DNA from: Sphingopyxis sp. QXT-31
GTDB taxonomy: Bacteria > Pseudomonadota > Alphaproteobacteria > Sphingomonadales > Sphingomonadaceae
Assembly: GCF_001984035.1 (NCBI RefSeq)
Contig: NZ_CP019449.1
Location: 868,001-932,000, forward strand
Length of the DNA: 64,000 nucleotides
Reading direction: 5' to 3'
Shown here: positions 54,142-61,897 of the stretch, piece after piece
Layout: every line of letters begins with the position of its first letter
Numbering within the stretch: position 1 is the first letter of the stretch
Notes under the pieces: model-generated
The model's input: the letters and a program-made list of their open reading frames with translations, nothing else
Told to the model about the DNA's origin: nothing
Database searches by the model: none
Made by a program: the position numbers and the translations under genes

Positions 54142-54386
54142 TGCCCTGATCTGACCCCCGATTGGCCGCGGTTTTCCGTGGCCTGTTCCGCTTTGAACCA
54201 ACAATCTACGTCAAAGGGGTAAAGGGGCGATTAAGCGGAGGGTGCCCTCGCGGCGCGATCCGACCACGCAAAACCTTCTATTGAGCATCGCCGGACGCAT
54301 GGCTAAGACCGCTGCGAAGGCCGATTCCGGGCCGGGCGCCGCGCGTCCGATTCCCGCGTAGCGGCACCGAAAAAGGGGAAGAAGCC

Positions 54387-54506
54387 ATGGCACAGCAGGA
54401 AATGAAGGCAGCGAACGAAACCTACACGGGTTTCCTGAGCCTGCTCAAGGTCGGGTCGGTCCTGACCGCGATCGTGACCGTTTTCGTCGTCCTCATCATC
54501 TCCTGA
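54387..54506 (+). CDS. aa3-type cytochrome c oxidase subunit IV (39 aa)
   Basis: A tiny membrane protein: MAQQEMKAANETYTGFLSL followed by one membrane segment (VGSVLTAIVTVFVVLIIS). This matches the alphaproteobacterial aa3 oxidase subunit IV family (PF07835), which is often found directly before pntAA. An AAGGGGAAGAAG purine-rich site lies before the ATG. Confidence 0.9.
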   Translation: MAQQEMKAANETYTGFLSLLKVGSVLTAIVTVFVVLIIS

Positions 54507-54516
54507 CCCGGCCGGC

Positions 54517-55638
54517 ATGCGCATCGCCGTCCTGAAGGAGCTCGCCCCCGGCGAGACCCGCGTCGCCGCGACCCCGGAAACCGTGAAGAAATTCATTGGC
54601 CTGGGCGCCGAACTTGCCGTCGAATCGGGAGCGGGCGAAGCCGCGTCGGTCGCTGATGCCGACTATAGCGCTGCGGGCGCCACGGTCGCATCGCGCGCCG
54701 AGGTGCTGAAGGGCGCGAACATCATCCTCGCGATCCAGGGCCCCGATCCCAAGGGGCTGAGCGGTTTTGCCGACGGCGCCTGGCTCGCCGCGGGGCTAAA
54801 CCCCTTCGGCGAACGGACGCGCGTCGACGACTATGCCAAGCTCGGTATCGAGGCGCTGGCGATGGAATTCATGCCGCGCATCACGCGCGCGCAGTCGATG
54901 GACATCCTCTCCAGCCAGGCGAATCTCGCGGGCTACAAGGCGGTGCTGATGGCGGCGAACGCCTATGGCCGCGCCTTCCCGATGATGATGACCGCCGCGG
55001 GCACCGTCAGCGCCGCCAAGGCGTTCGTGATGGGCGTCGGCGTCGCGGGGCTCCAGGCGATCGCGACCGCGCGCCGCCTCGGCGCACAGGTCAGCGCGAC
55101 CGACGTGCGCTCGGCCACCAAGGAACAGATCATGTCGCTCGGCGCCAAGCCGATCTTCGTCGAAAGCGTCGCGGGGATCGAGGGCGAGGGCGCGGGCGGC
55201 TATGCCACCGAAATGTCCGAGGAATATCAGAAGGCGCAGGCCGAACTGGTCTCCTCGCACATCGCCAAGCAGGACATCGTGATCACGACTGCGCTGATCC
55301 CAGGGCGCCCCGCCCCGCGGCTGATCAGCGATGCGCAGCTCGCGACGATGCGCAGCGGTAGCGTGATCGTCGACATGGCGGCCGAGAGCGGCGGCAATGT
55401 CGAGGGTGCGGTCGCGGGCGAGGCGAAGAAGATCCACGGCGTAACCGTGATCGGCGCGAAGAATATCCCGTCGCTGATGCCCGCCGACACCAGCGCCTTG
55501 TTCAGCCGTAACCTCTTCAACTTCCTCTCGGCCTTCTGGGACAAGGAAGCGGGCAAGCCCGTGCTCGACGAGGAAATCGGCAATGCCGTGCGCCTGACGC
55601 AGGGCGGCAAGGTCGTGCACGAGCGTCTGCTGGGGTGA
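54517..55638 (+). CDS. pntAA: NAD(P) transhydrogenase subunit alpha part 1 (373 aa)
   Basis: The soluble NAD-binding domain of proton-translocating transhydrogenase. MRIAVLKELAPGETRVAATPE opens the family (in outline), RADE-type and GVGVAGLQAIATARRLGAQV give the Rossmann motif, and ALIPGRPAPRLI and VDMAAESGGN are typical. It passes hydride from NADH to NADP with the membrane parts. It begins 10 bases after the oxidase subunit IV gene. The other subunits are 3 kb downstream, after four inserted genes; the next gene overlaps its stop. Confidence 0.95.
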   Translation: MRIAVLKELAPGETRVAATPETVKKFIGLGAELAVESGAGEAASVADADYSAAGATVASRAEVLKGANIILAIQGPDPKGLSGFADGAWLAAGLNPFGERTRVDDYAKLGIEALAMEFMPRITRAQSMDILSSQANLAGYKAVLMAANAYGRAFPMMMTAAGTVSAAKAFVMGVGVAGLQAIATARRLGAQVSATDVRSATKEQIMSLGAKPIFVESVAGIEGEGAGGYATEMSEEYQKAQAELVSSHIAKQDIVITTALIPGRPAPRLISDAQLATMRSGSVIVDMAAESGGNVEGAVAGEAKKIHGVTVIGAKNIPSLMPADTSALFSRNLFNFLSAFWDKEAGKPVLDEEIGNAVRLTQGGKVVHERLLG

Positions 55639-56417
55639 TGGGGTTAGGTCGTGGGGCTGCTGCTTTTCTCGCAGCGGCCACATTATTCCTGTCAGCAACG
55701 GCTATCGCGGACGAACCGGGCAAGTCTGCGATGTACCAGGCGACATGGGTTACGATGGGCGACGCTACGGCGGGCACATCGGCGTTGTTGAAACTGGACG
55801 GTAAAGAATTTCCGCTCGGCCGGATATTCCCTAAGACCGCCGTTGCGATCGATGTCGATGTGCATGATCGCAAGGGAAAAGTGCTGATCTCCAAAGCAGC
55901 ACCGTTGATCGGCGTCGAAGGCCGCTATCCCGCTGCTTGCACGATGTATCAGATGAAGGGCCGCCTTTCCCATGGCTGTCTCTTCGATCGCGATAGGGAT
56001 GGGCGGTTCGACAGCTTCGATGCCGTCATGAACGTCGGACGGGCATTCATTGGCGACGTCGACGCGAAAGAAGATGATGTTCCGATTACGCCGGTATCTT
56101 TCAGCTTAATCGACGGGCGCGAGATTGCGGACCTGCCTCTGTTGTCATTATATGTGAGTCAGCGTTACGAGCGCAGTTTTGGTGGACCCGGCCTGTTTAC
56201 GTGTGTCAGCTACGCGTCGCGTTACGGACGCTCGTGTTTTGGTGATGCTGTTTCGCTCGATGCTCTTTCGTCCGCCGTCGAGGCTACTGTTTTTGAGAGT
56301 AGCGTCAGTTTGGCGCGCGCCGGTGAGCGCGATGTTTCTGTGAAGATCACGAAATCGACAGGCGGGGCCGAGATTGTGGTTAAGACCACCCGCAGTCAGC
56401 GGCACATAATATTCTAG
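55635..56417 (+). CDS. Unrecognised exported protein with an EF-hand-like loop (260 aa)
   Basis: I do not recognise the family. It has a Sec signal peptide (FLAAATLFLSATAIADE) and four cysteines in the mature part (AACTM, HGCLF, FTCVS, RSCFG) that could pair. The segment DRDRDGRFDSFD resembles a calcium-binding EF-hand loop, except that position 12 is Asp. Base composition is lower in GC and codon use differs from the flanking pnt genes. The GTG (55635) or ATG (55638) start overlaps the pntAA stop, so it sits inside the transhydrogenase operon. Confidence 0.7.
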   Translation: MMGLGRGAAAFLAAATLFLSATAIADEPGKSAMYQATWVTMGDATAGTSALLKLDGKEFPLGRIFPKTAVAIDVDVHDRKGKVLISKAAPLIGVEGRYPAACTMYQMKGRLSHGCLFDRDRDGRFDSFDAVMNVGRAFIGDVDAKEDDVPITPVSFSLIDGREIADLPLLSLYVSQRYERSFGGPGLFTCVSYASRYGRSCFGDAVSLDALSSAVEATVFESSVSLARAGERDVSVKITKSTGGAEIVVKTTRSQRHIIF

Positions 56418-56455
56418 CCCGCGAAGTCGGCAGCGGTGTTTGGCGGAGACAAAAC

Positions 56456-56821
56456 ATGGGACTTTTCAGCGCAGGCGATATCGATGCGGGCGGGGCGCAG
56501 GCCGAGTTTCAGGCCTGGCTGATCGACGGCGAACAGGTGCTCGCGGCGTTCCGCACGATCCGCGACACGGTGCTGCTCACCAACCTCCGCTTCATCTTCG
56601 TCGACGTTCAGGGACTGACCGGATCGAAGAAGGATATCCAGAGCGTGCCGTGGCGTTCGGTGACGCGTTTCTCGTTCGAGAGCGCGGGCACCTTCGACCT
56701 CGACGCCGATATGAAGGTGTGGATTTCGGGCTCGGCGGCGCCGATCGAGGTCAAGATTTCGCGCAAGAGCGACCCGCAGAAAATCCAGCATCTGATGGCG
56801 CGGCTGGTCATCGGTCGCTGA
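56456..56821 (+). CDS. PH-domain protein of the bPH_3 type (121 aa)
   Basis: A single bacterial pleckstrin-homology-like domain: VLAAFRTIRDTVLLTNLRFIFVD followed by KKDIQSVPWRSVTRFSFE and DLDADMKVWISG (in outline) is the common PF08000 pattern. Its function is unknown. Start ATG has a GGAGA site about eight bases upstream. It lies in the block between pntAA and pntAB. Confidence 0.88.
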   Translation: MGLFSAGDIDAGGAQAEFQAWLIDGEQVLAAFRTIRDTVLLTNLRFIFVDVQGLTGSKKDIQSVPWRSVTRFSFESAGTFDLDADMKVWISGSAAPIEVKISRKSDPQKIQHLMARLVIGR

Positions 56822-56960
56822 GCCACAACGGGATTAGCACCCGGCGAACCCATTTTTATGCGCAAGAAAATGGCCAATTTCGGCCTTTTCTCGGAACTCG
56901 ATCCGGTTATCATGCGTTCAGGGTTTGACACCCTGATATTCACAACCGGAGATTGATACC

Positions 56961-57635
56961 ATGTTGCGTGCCAAGCTTTTCGCCCTTCCTCTCTTTGCCT
57001 TGACCGCCGCGGCGCTGACGGTGCCCGCCCATGCGCGTGCCGAAGAGGGCGCGGCGGAAGCGACATCGGCCGAGGCCGAAGCCGCTGCAGAGGCAATGAA
57101 AAGCAGCTGGAACATCGTCCAGAACACCACCAACTCGCCCGAGCACAAGACGCTCGTCAAGGCGCTCGCGAGCGCTGGACTGGTCGATACGCTCAGTGCT
57201 GCCGGTCCTTACACCGTCTTTGCGCCGACCGATGCGGCCTTCGCTGCGGTGCCGCAGCCGATGACCGACTATCTGATGAACCCGCTCAACAAGGAAACGC
57301 TGGCGCAGGTGCTGACCTATCATGTCGTTCCCGGCAAGGTGACGGCGAACGATCTCTACAAAAAGATCAAGGCCGGCGGCGGAACCGCGACGCTAACGAC
57401 GGTCGAGGGCCAGACGCTGACCTTCACCGAGGTACAGGGCAATATCAAGGTCGACGGCACGCAAGGCAGCTCGGGCTTCGTCACCCAGGCCGACGTCGCA
57501 CAGTCGAACGGCGTCGTTCACGTCCTGAACGGCGTCCTGATGCCCAACCTGACCCCTCCGAGCGCTGAGCCGACAACGGCGGCTGCGCCCGCTGCCGATG
57601 CTGCAACGCCTGCGGAAGCGTCGCCCGCGAACTGA
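56961..57635 (+). CDS. Exported fasciclin-domain protein (224 aa)
   Basis: A Sec signal (LFALPLFALTAAALTVPAHA) and Ala/Glu-rich linker precede one fasciclin (FAS1) domain with the core GPYTVFAPTDAAFAAVP and the end motif SNGVVHVLNGVLMP. A Pro/Ala tail follows. FAS1 proteins mediate adhesion or stress-related surface functions; the role here is unknown. A second fasciclin gene follows after an intrinsic terminator, suggesting a duplication. Confidence 0.92.
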   Translation: MLRAKLFALPLFALTAAALTVPAHARAEEGAAEATSAEAEAAAEAMKSSWNIVQNTTNSPEHKTLVKALASAGLVDTLSAAGPYTVFAPTDAAFAAVPQPMTDYLMNPLNKETLAQVLTYHVVPGKVTANDLYKKIKAGGGTATLTTVEGQTLTFTEVQGNIKVDGTQGSSGFVTQADVAQSNGVVHVLNGVLMPNLTPPSAEPTTAAAPAADAATPAEASPAN

Positions 57636-57659
57636 TCATCCCTTTACCATCTAGCGTCC

Positions 57660-57706
57660 CCGGGTCCGCCTCCTCTCCAAACGGGAGCGGCGGGCCCGTT
57701 TTTTAT
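57660..57706 (+). terminator. Rho-independent terminator after the first fasciclin gene
   Basis: GGGTCCGCC pairs with GGCGGGCCC around a CTCTCC-AAAC-GGGAG inner stem, followed by GTTTTTTAT. It lies about 25 bases after the stop codon. Confidence 0.85.
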
Positions 57707-57802
57707 CGGCGGCACTCGGTCCGTCGCAAAATGCGGAACAATGTATCGCGGCGCGCGTCGTCGGGGCGAGGTATGATCCTCCCGAACGATCGGAGACGAT
57801 GC

Positions 57803-58432
57803 ATGAAAATCCATTATCTGACCTCCGCCGCGCTCGTCGCGGCCTTGGGCCTGTCGGCGTGCGGCACGAGCGACGCGCCCCCGGCGAACGAAACCACGAC
57901 CGTCGCCGAGGGTGAGACGATGCCCGCAGATACCCCGGCGGCAACGACCAACCCGACCGTCGGCGGCGCCGAGATGTTCGCGACCAAGACGATCGTCGAC
58001 AATGCGATCGCCTCGCCGATCCACAAGACGCTGGTTGCGGCGGTGACGCAGGCGGGTCTGGTCGACACGCTGAAGGGCGCGGGTCCGTTTACGGTCTTTG
58101 CCCCGACCGACGACGCCTTTGCCAAGGTGCCGAAAGCCACGCTCGACGGCCTGATGCGCCCGGCGCAGAAGACCGTGCTCGCCGACGTGCTCAAATATCA
58201 TGTCGTCGCCGGCAAGCTGACCGCCGCCGACCTCGCCAAGCAGATCACCGATGGCGGCGGCAAGGCGATGCTCAAGACGGTGAACGGGCAGGATCTGACC
58301 GCGACCATGGCGGGCAATGTGATCACGCTCGCGGGTGCCGACGGCAGCAAGGCGACGGTCACGCAGGCCGACGTCAACCAGTCGAACGGCGTCATCCACG
58401 TCGTCGACGGGGTGCTGACTCCCAAAATGTAA
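57803..58432 (+). CDS. Fasciclin-domain lipoprotein (209 aa)
   Basis: The N-terminus has a lipoprotein signal (LVAALGLSAC lipobox) and a Thr/Pro-rich linker. One FAS1 domain follows: VDTLKGAGPFTVFAPTDDAF and QSNGVIHVVDGVLTPKM at the end. It is a paralogue of the protein encoded just upstream but is lipid-anchored rather than freely secreted. The MKIHYLTS start has a GGAGA site and is preferred over a longer frame. A terminator follows. Confidence 0.92.
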   Translation: MKIHYLTSAALVAALGLSACGTSDAPPANETTTVAEGETMPADTPAATTNPTVGGAEMFATKTIVDNAIASPIHKTLVAAVTQAGLVDTLKGAGPFTVFAPTDDAFAKVPKATLDGLMRPAQKTVLADVLKYHVVAGKLTAADLAKQITDGGGKAMLKTVNGQDLTATMAGNVITLAGADGSKATVTQADVNQSNGVIHVVDGVLTPKM

Positions 58433-58480
58433 CGAAATGCGCCGGCTCGCCCGGCGCGGCGACATTTTCTGTCGCAATCG

Positions 58481-58521
58481 GCCCGCATTTCCCGCGTTCG
58501 GGAGGTGCGGGCCTTTCTTTT
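58481..58521 (+). terminator. Rho-independent terminator after the second fasciclin gene
   Basis: GCCCGCA pairs with TGCGGGC around a CCCGCGTTCGGG inner stem, followed by CTTTCTTTT. A second GC hairpin (GCGCCGG/CCGGCGC, 58439-58457) lies just before it. pntAB therefore probably has its own promoter. Confidence 0.8.
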
Positions 58522-58596
58522 GGGCGGTTAGGAGTCGACACGCCGGTAACGGGACGGCAAGAGGTGCGCCAAGCGGAATCAGCAGGGGAGCTTGCC

Positions 58597-58878
58597 GTGG
58601 ACTTCATTTCCATTTTCTCGATTTTCGTCCTGGCGTGCTTCGTCGGTTATTTCGTCGTCTGGTCGGTCACCCCGGCGCTGCACACGCCGCTGATGAGCGT
58701 GACCAACGCCATTTCCTCGGTGATCATCGTCGGCGCGCTGATCGCCAGCGCCGCCGCGGGTTCGGCGACGTCGAAATGGCTCGGCCTCGCCGCGGTGGTG
58801 ATGGCCAGCATCAACATCTTCGGCGGCTTCGCCGTGACCTCGCGCATGCTCGCGATGTACAAGAAGAAGGAGCGCTGA
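58597..58878 (+). CDS. pntAB: NAD(P) transhydrogenase subunit alpha part 2 (93 aa)
   Basis: A small membrane subunit of the proton-translocating transhydrogenase: three membrane segments (IFSIFVLACFVGYFVVW, AISSVIIVGALIASAAAG, LAAVVMASINIFGGFAV) and the basic tail MYKKKER. The start is a GTG six bases after an AGGGGAG site. It is followed after one base by pntB. Its partner pntAA lies 3 kb upstream. Confidence 0.93.
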   Translation: MDFISIFSIFVLACFVGYFVVWSVTPALHTPLMSVTNAISSVIIVGALIASAAAGSATSKWLGLAAVVMASINIFGGFAVTSRMLAMYKKKER

Positions 58879-58879
58879 G

Positions 58880-60385
58880 ATGGACGTCCAAGCGATCCTT
58901 TCGGCCGCGACCGGCCATGGCGCGGTGAACCCTTGGGCCGCGATCGCCTATCTGGTGTCGGGCATCCTGTTCATCCTCGCGCTGCGCGGCCTGTCGAGCC
59001 CGGCGACCGCGCAGAGCGGCAACCGTTTCGGCATGATCGGCATGACCATCGCGGTGGTGACCACCTTGCTGACGCACGTTCCCGGGACGCGCACTTCGAA
59101 CGGACATGATAGCTGGTCGTTCACCCTCGACACGATCGGACTGATCGAAATCCTCGCTGCGATCGGCATCGGCGCCGTGATCGGCATCGTCATGGCCCGC
59201 CGCATCGCGATGACCGCGATGCCGCAACTCGTCGCCGCCTTCCACAGCCTCGTCGGCCTTGCCGCCGTGGCCGTCGCGGCGGCCGCCTATCTCAATCCGG
59301 TCGCGTTCGGAATCGCCGACGCCTCGGGGCAGATCTTCACCGTCAGCCGCGTCGAAATGGGCCTCGGCATCGCAATCGGCGCGATCACCTTCAGTGGCTC
59401 GGTCATCGCCTTCCTGAAACTCAACGGCAATATGTCGGGCTCGCCGATCATGCTGCCGGGGCGGCATGTGATCAACCTCGGCACGCTCGCCGCGATCGTC
59501 GGGCTCACCGCTTACTTCACGCAGGACCAGTCGCCCTGGATCTTCTGGACCATTACGGGGCTGAGCTTCGCGATCGGCTTCCTGCTGATCATCCCCATCG
59601 GCGGCGCCGACATGCCCGTCGTCGTGTCGATGCTGAACAGCTATTCGGGCTGGGCCGCGGCGGCGATGGGCTTTACGCTGGGCAACACCGCGATGATCAT
59701 CACCGGCGCCTTGGTGGGCTCGTCGGGCGCGATCCTGTCGTACATCATGTGCCGCGCGATGAACCGCAGCTTCATCAGCGTGATCGCGGGCGGCTTCGGC
59801 GGCGACGACGCCGCGGCGAGCGCGGGCGGCTCGAAGGAACAGCGCCCGTGGAAGCCCGGCAGCGCCGAGGATGCGGCCTTCCTGATGAGCCAGGCCGAGA
59901 ATGTAATCATCGTCCCCGGCTACGGCATGGCGGTCGCGCAGGCGCAGCACGCGCTGCGCGAAATGGGCGATCAGCTCAAGAAGGAAGGCGTCAACGTCAA
60001 ATATGCGATCCACCCGGTCGCGGGACGCATGCCGGGCCATATGAACGTGCTGCTCGCCGAGGCGAATGTGCCCTATGACGAGGTCTTCGAGCTCGAAGAC
60101 ATCAACGGCGAGTTCGCACAGGCCGACGTCGCCTTCGTCATCGGTGCGAACGACGTGACCAACCCCGCCGCGAAGACCGACAAATCGTCGCCGATCTACG
60201 GCATGCCGATCCTCGACGTCGCCAATGCCAAGACCGTGCTGTTCGTGAAGCGCTCGATGGGCGGGGTCGGCTATGCCGGCGTCGACAACGACGTCTTCTA
60301 TATGGATCAGACGATGATGCTGCTCGGCGACGCGAAGAAGATGGCCGACGATATCGTCAAAGCGCTGAGCGGCAGCGGGCACTAA
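58880..60385 (+). CDS. pntB: NAD(P) transhydrogenase subunit beta (501 aa)
   Basis: The membrane and NADP-binding subunit. About nine membrane segments come first (to about residue 270). The soluble NADP domain follows, with VIIVPGYGMAVAQAQHALREM (in outline), YAIHPVAGRMPGHMNVLLAEA and DVFYMDQTMMLLGDAKK at the end. It couples proton entry to NADPH formation. It is longer than the approximately 465 residues common in other groups, but the motifs are intact. It is followed by an inverted repeat with a T-run that can serve as terminator. Confidence 0.95.
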   Translation: MDVQAILSAATGHGAVNPWAAIAYLVSGILFILALRGLSSPATAQSGNRFGMIGMTIAVVTTLLTHVPGTRTSNGHDSWSFTLDTIGLIEILAAIGIGAVIGIVMARRIAMTAMPQLVAAFHSLVGLAAVAVAAAAYLNPVAFGIADASGQIFTVSRVEMGLGIAIGAITFSGSVIAFLKLNGNMSGSPIMLPGRHVINLGTLAAIVGLTAYFTQDQSPWIFWTITGLSFAIGFLLIIPIGGADMPVVVSMLNSYSGWAAAAMGFTLGNTAMIITGALVGSSGAILSYIMCRAMNRSFISVIAGGFGGDDAAASAGGSKEQRPWKPGSAEDAAFLMSQAENVIIVPGYGMAVAQAQHALREMGDQLKKEGVNVKYAIHPVAGRMPGHMNVLLAEANVPYDEVFELEDINGEFAQADVAFVIGANDVTNPAAKTDKSSPIYGMPILDVANAKTVLFVKRSMGGVGYAGVDNDVFYMDQTMMLLGDAKKMADDIVKALSGSGH

Positions 60386-60407
60386 AACCGACGGCCCGAT
60401 ATAAATG

Positions 60408-60499
60408 CCGTTCGTGCTGAGCTTGTCGAAGCACCGTTCTTTCCTCTACCGAATGGAAGAACAGCCCTTCGACAAGCTCCGGGCGAACGGTATTTTTTA
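60408..60499. repeat. Inverted repeat of the CTTGTCGAAG type, copy 2, probable pntB terminator
   Basis: CCGTTCGTGCTGAGCTTGTC and the right arm GACAAGCTCCGGGCGAACGG pair imperfectly; a T-rich TATTTTTTAT follows. The centre holds CCGTTCTTTCC and GGAAGAACAG, also found in the 51469 copy. It is placed right after pntB. Confidence 0.8.
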
Positions 60500-60513
60500 T
60501 TCTTGGAGATGAA

Positions 60514-61212
60514 ATGCGCAAAATCGGCCTGATCGGCGGCATCAGCTGGGCATCGACCGAGCTCTATTACCGCCACCTCAACAAGGGCGTGCAGAAGCGC
60601 ATCGGCACCTCCTGCTCGGCGCCGATCCTACTTGAGAGCCTCAACTATTGCGAACTGTCGCGGCTGACGACGCCCGAGCAATGGGATCATGCCAAGGCGA
60701 TCCTGATCGAATCGGCGCAGCGGCTCGAGGCCGCGGGCGCGACCGCGCTGATGATCGCCGCCAATTCGATGCACAAGATCGCGAAAGAGATCGCGGGCGC
60801 GGTGTCGATCCCCTTGCTCCATATCGTCGACGAGACCGGTGAGAAATTGAAGGCCGACGGGATCAAGTCCGCGGCGGTGATCGGCACGCAAAATGTGATG
60901 ACCGAACCCTGGTTCCGCCAGAATCTCGTGCGTTACGGCCTGACCCTGGCGCCCTATGACGCCGCGCGCGCCGAGGCGATCGACAATATCATCTACGACG
61001 AGCTGATGCAGGGCAAGGTCACCGAAAATTCGCGCCGCACGATGCGGACCTTCATCACCGACATCGCGAAACAGGATGTGCAGGCGCTGGTGCTCGCGAG
61101 CACCGAGCTGGTGATGCTGGTCGATCCCGACGCCAATGTGCTGCCGGTCTACGACACGACGCGCATTCACGTGGCCGCGGGGGTCGACTGGATTTTGGGG
61201 GACGCGCCTTAA
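60514..61212 (+). CDS. Aspartate/glutamate racemase family protein lacking both catalytic cysteines (232 aa)
   Basis: The fold and motifs match the Asp/Glu racemase family (IGLIGGISWASTELYY, then the two half-sites). The first catalytic position, normally CNT, reads AANSMH, and the second, normally GCTE, reads ASTE. Both cysteines are replaced (Ala and Ser), so ordinary two-base racemisation is doubtful. It may bind amino acids, or use another chemistry. Start ATG follows a GGAGATGA site. A covarying repeat follows it. Confidence 0.88.
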   Translation: MRKIGLIGGISWASTELYYRHLNKGVQKRIGTSCSAPILLESLNYCELSRLTTPEQWDHAKAILIESAQRLEAAGATALMIAANSMHKIAKEIAGAVSIPLLHIVDETGEKLKADGIKSAAVIGTQNVMTEPWFRQNLVRYGLTLAPYDAARAEAIDNIIYDELMQGKVTENSRRTMRTFITDIAKQDVQALVLASTELVMLVDPDANVLPVYDTTRIHVAAGVDWILGDAP

Positions 61213-61216
61213 ACTT

Positions 61217-61355
61217 AATCCTCCCTGTCGCGAAGCGATGGGGAGGGGGACCGCTCGCGAAGCGAGTGGTGGAGGGGCGGTAACGTCGCGCTAAGGCCCC
61301 TCCGTCAGCGGCTGCGCCGCTGCCACCTCCCCATGGCTTCGCCACAGGGAGGATT
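61217..61355. repeat. Multi-hairpin intergenic repeat, copy 2
   Basis: The ends are TAATCCTCCCTGT and ACAGGGAGGATTA, perfect 13-base inverted repeats. Inside are TCGCGAAGCGA, CGCTCGCGAAGCGAGTG, GGAGGGG/CCCCTCC, CAGCGGCTGCGCCGCTG and TGGCTTCGCCA hairpins. Each stem differs in sequence from the copy at 4219-4371 while pairing is kept. It lies between two convergent genes. Confidence 0.88.
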
Positions 61356-61360
61356 AGAGA

Positions 61361-61777
61361 CTAGCCCATCTTGGTCCACGTCACCGTCTTGCAGAAGACG
61401 CTGACGCAGCCCTTCATCGACATCTTGTTGCCCTTGGGGGTCAGCTGCGCCTTGTAATAGCGCCCGTCTTCGGGGCTGTAGCCTTGCCCCTTCCACGCAT
61501 TGCCGTCGGCGGCGAGGTCCCAGTAGATCTGGAGGCCCGAGACATGGCGCGTGCGCTTCGCCTTGTCGGGATTGCGCTCGTCGCGCTGGCCGCCCGCGGG
61601 CTGCTTGATTAGCAATTTATGCACCTTGCCGCACAGCTTCGCGCCGCAGGCATATATGTCGACGATCGCCTTGCCGTCGTCGGTGGCCCAGCGGCCGGTG
61701 ATCGATGGCGGCGCGACCGCCGATGCCGGCGATGCGGCGATGGACGCGGCGGTGGCCGCGATGATGAAGCGTTTCAA
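61361..61777 (-). CDS. DUF2147 exported protein (138 aa)
   Basis: A Sec signal (KRFIIAATAASIAASPASA) precedes one domain: ITGRWATDDGKAIVDIYACGAKLCGK (in outline) with the family's lone cysteine pair, then YYKAQLTPKGNKMSMKGC. This is DUF2147, an extracytoplasmic domain of unknown function. The start is a TTG at 61777, seven bases after a GGGAG site; the frame continues far upstream but is antisense to another gene there. It converges with the racemase-type gene across the repeat. Confidence 0.85.
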   Translation of the reverse strand: MKRFIIAATAASIAASPASAVAPPSITGRWATDDGKAIVDIYACGAKLCGKVHKLLIKQPAGGQRDERNPDKAKRTRHVSGLQIYWDLAADGNAWKGQGYSPEDGRYYKAQLTPKGNKMSMKGCVSVFCKTVTWTKMG

Positions 61778-61897
61778 AAATAGTCTCCCCGGTGCGGGCG
61801 GGGTTGCGACCCTGACCCTAGCTACATCCATGTCAGCAACATGGCTTGGCATGGCCGCACTCTTGCACCATGCTGGCAAAAAACAAGGGAGAGTCTG

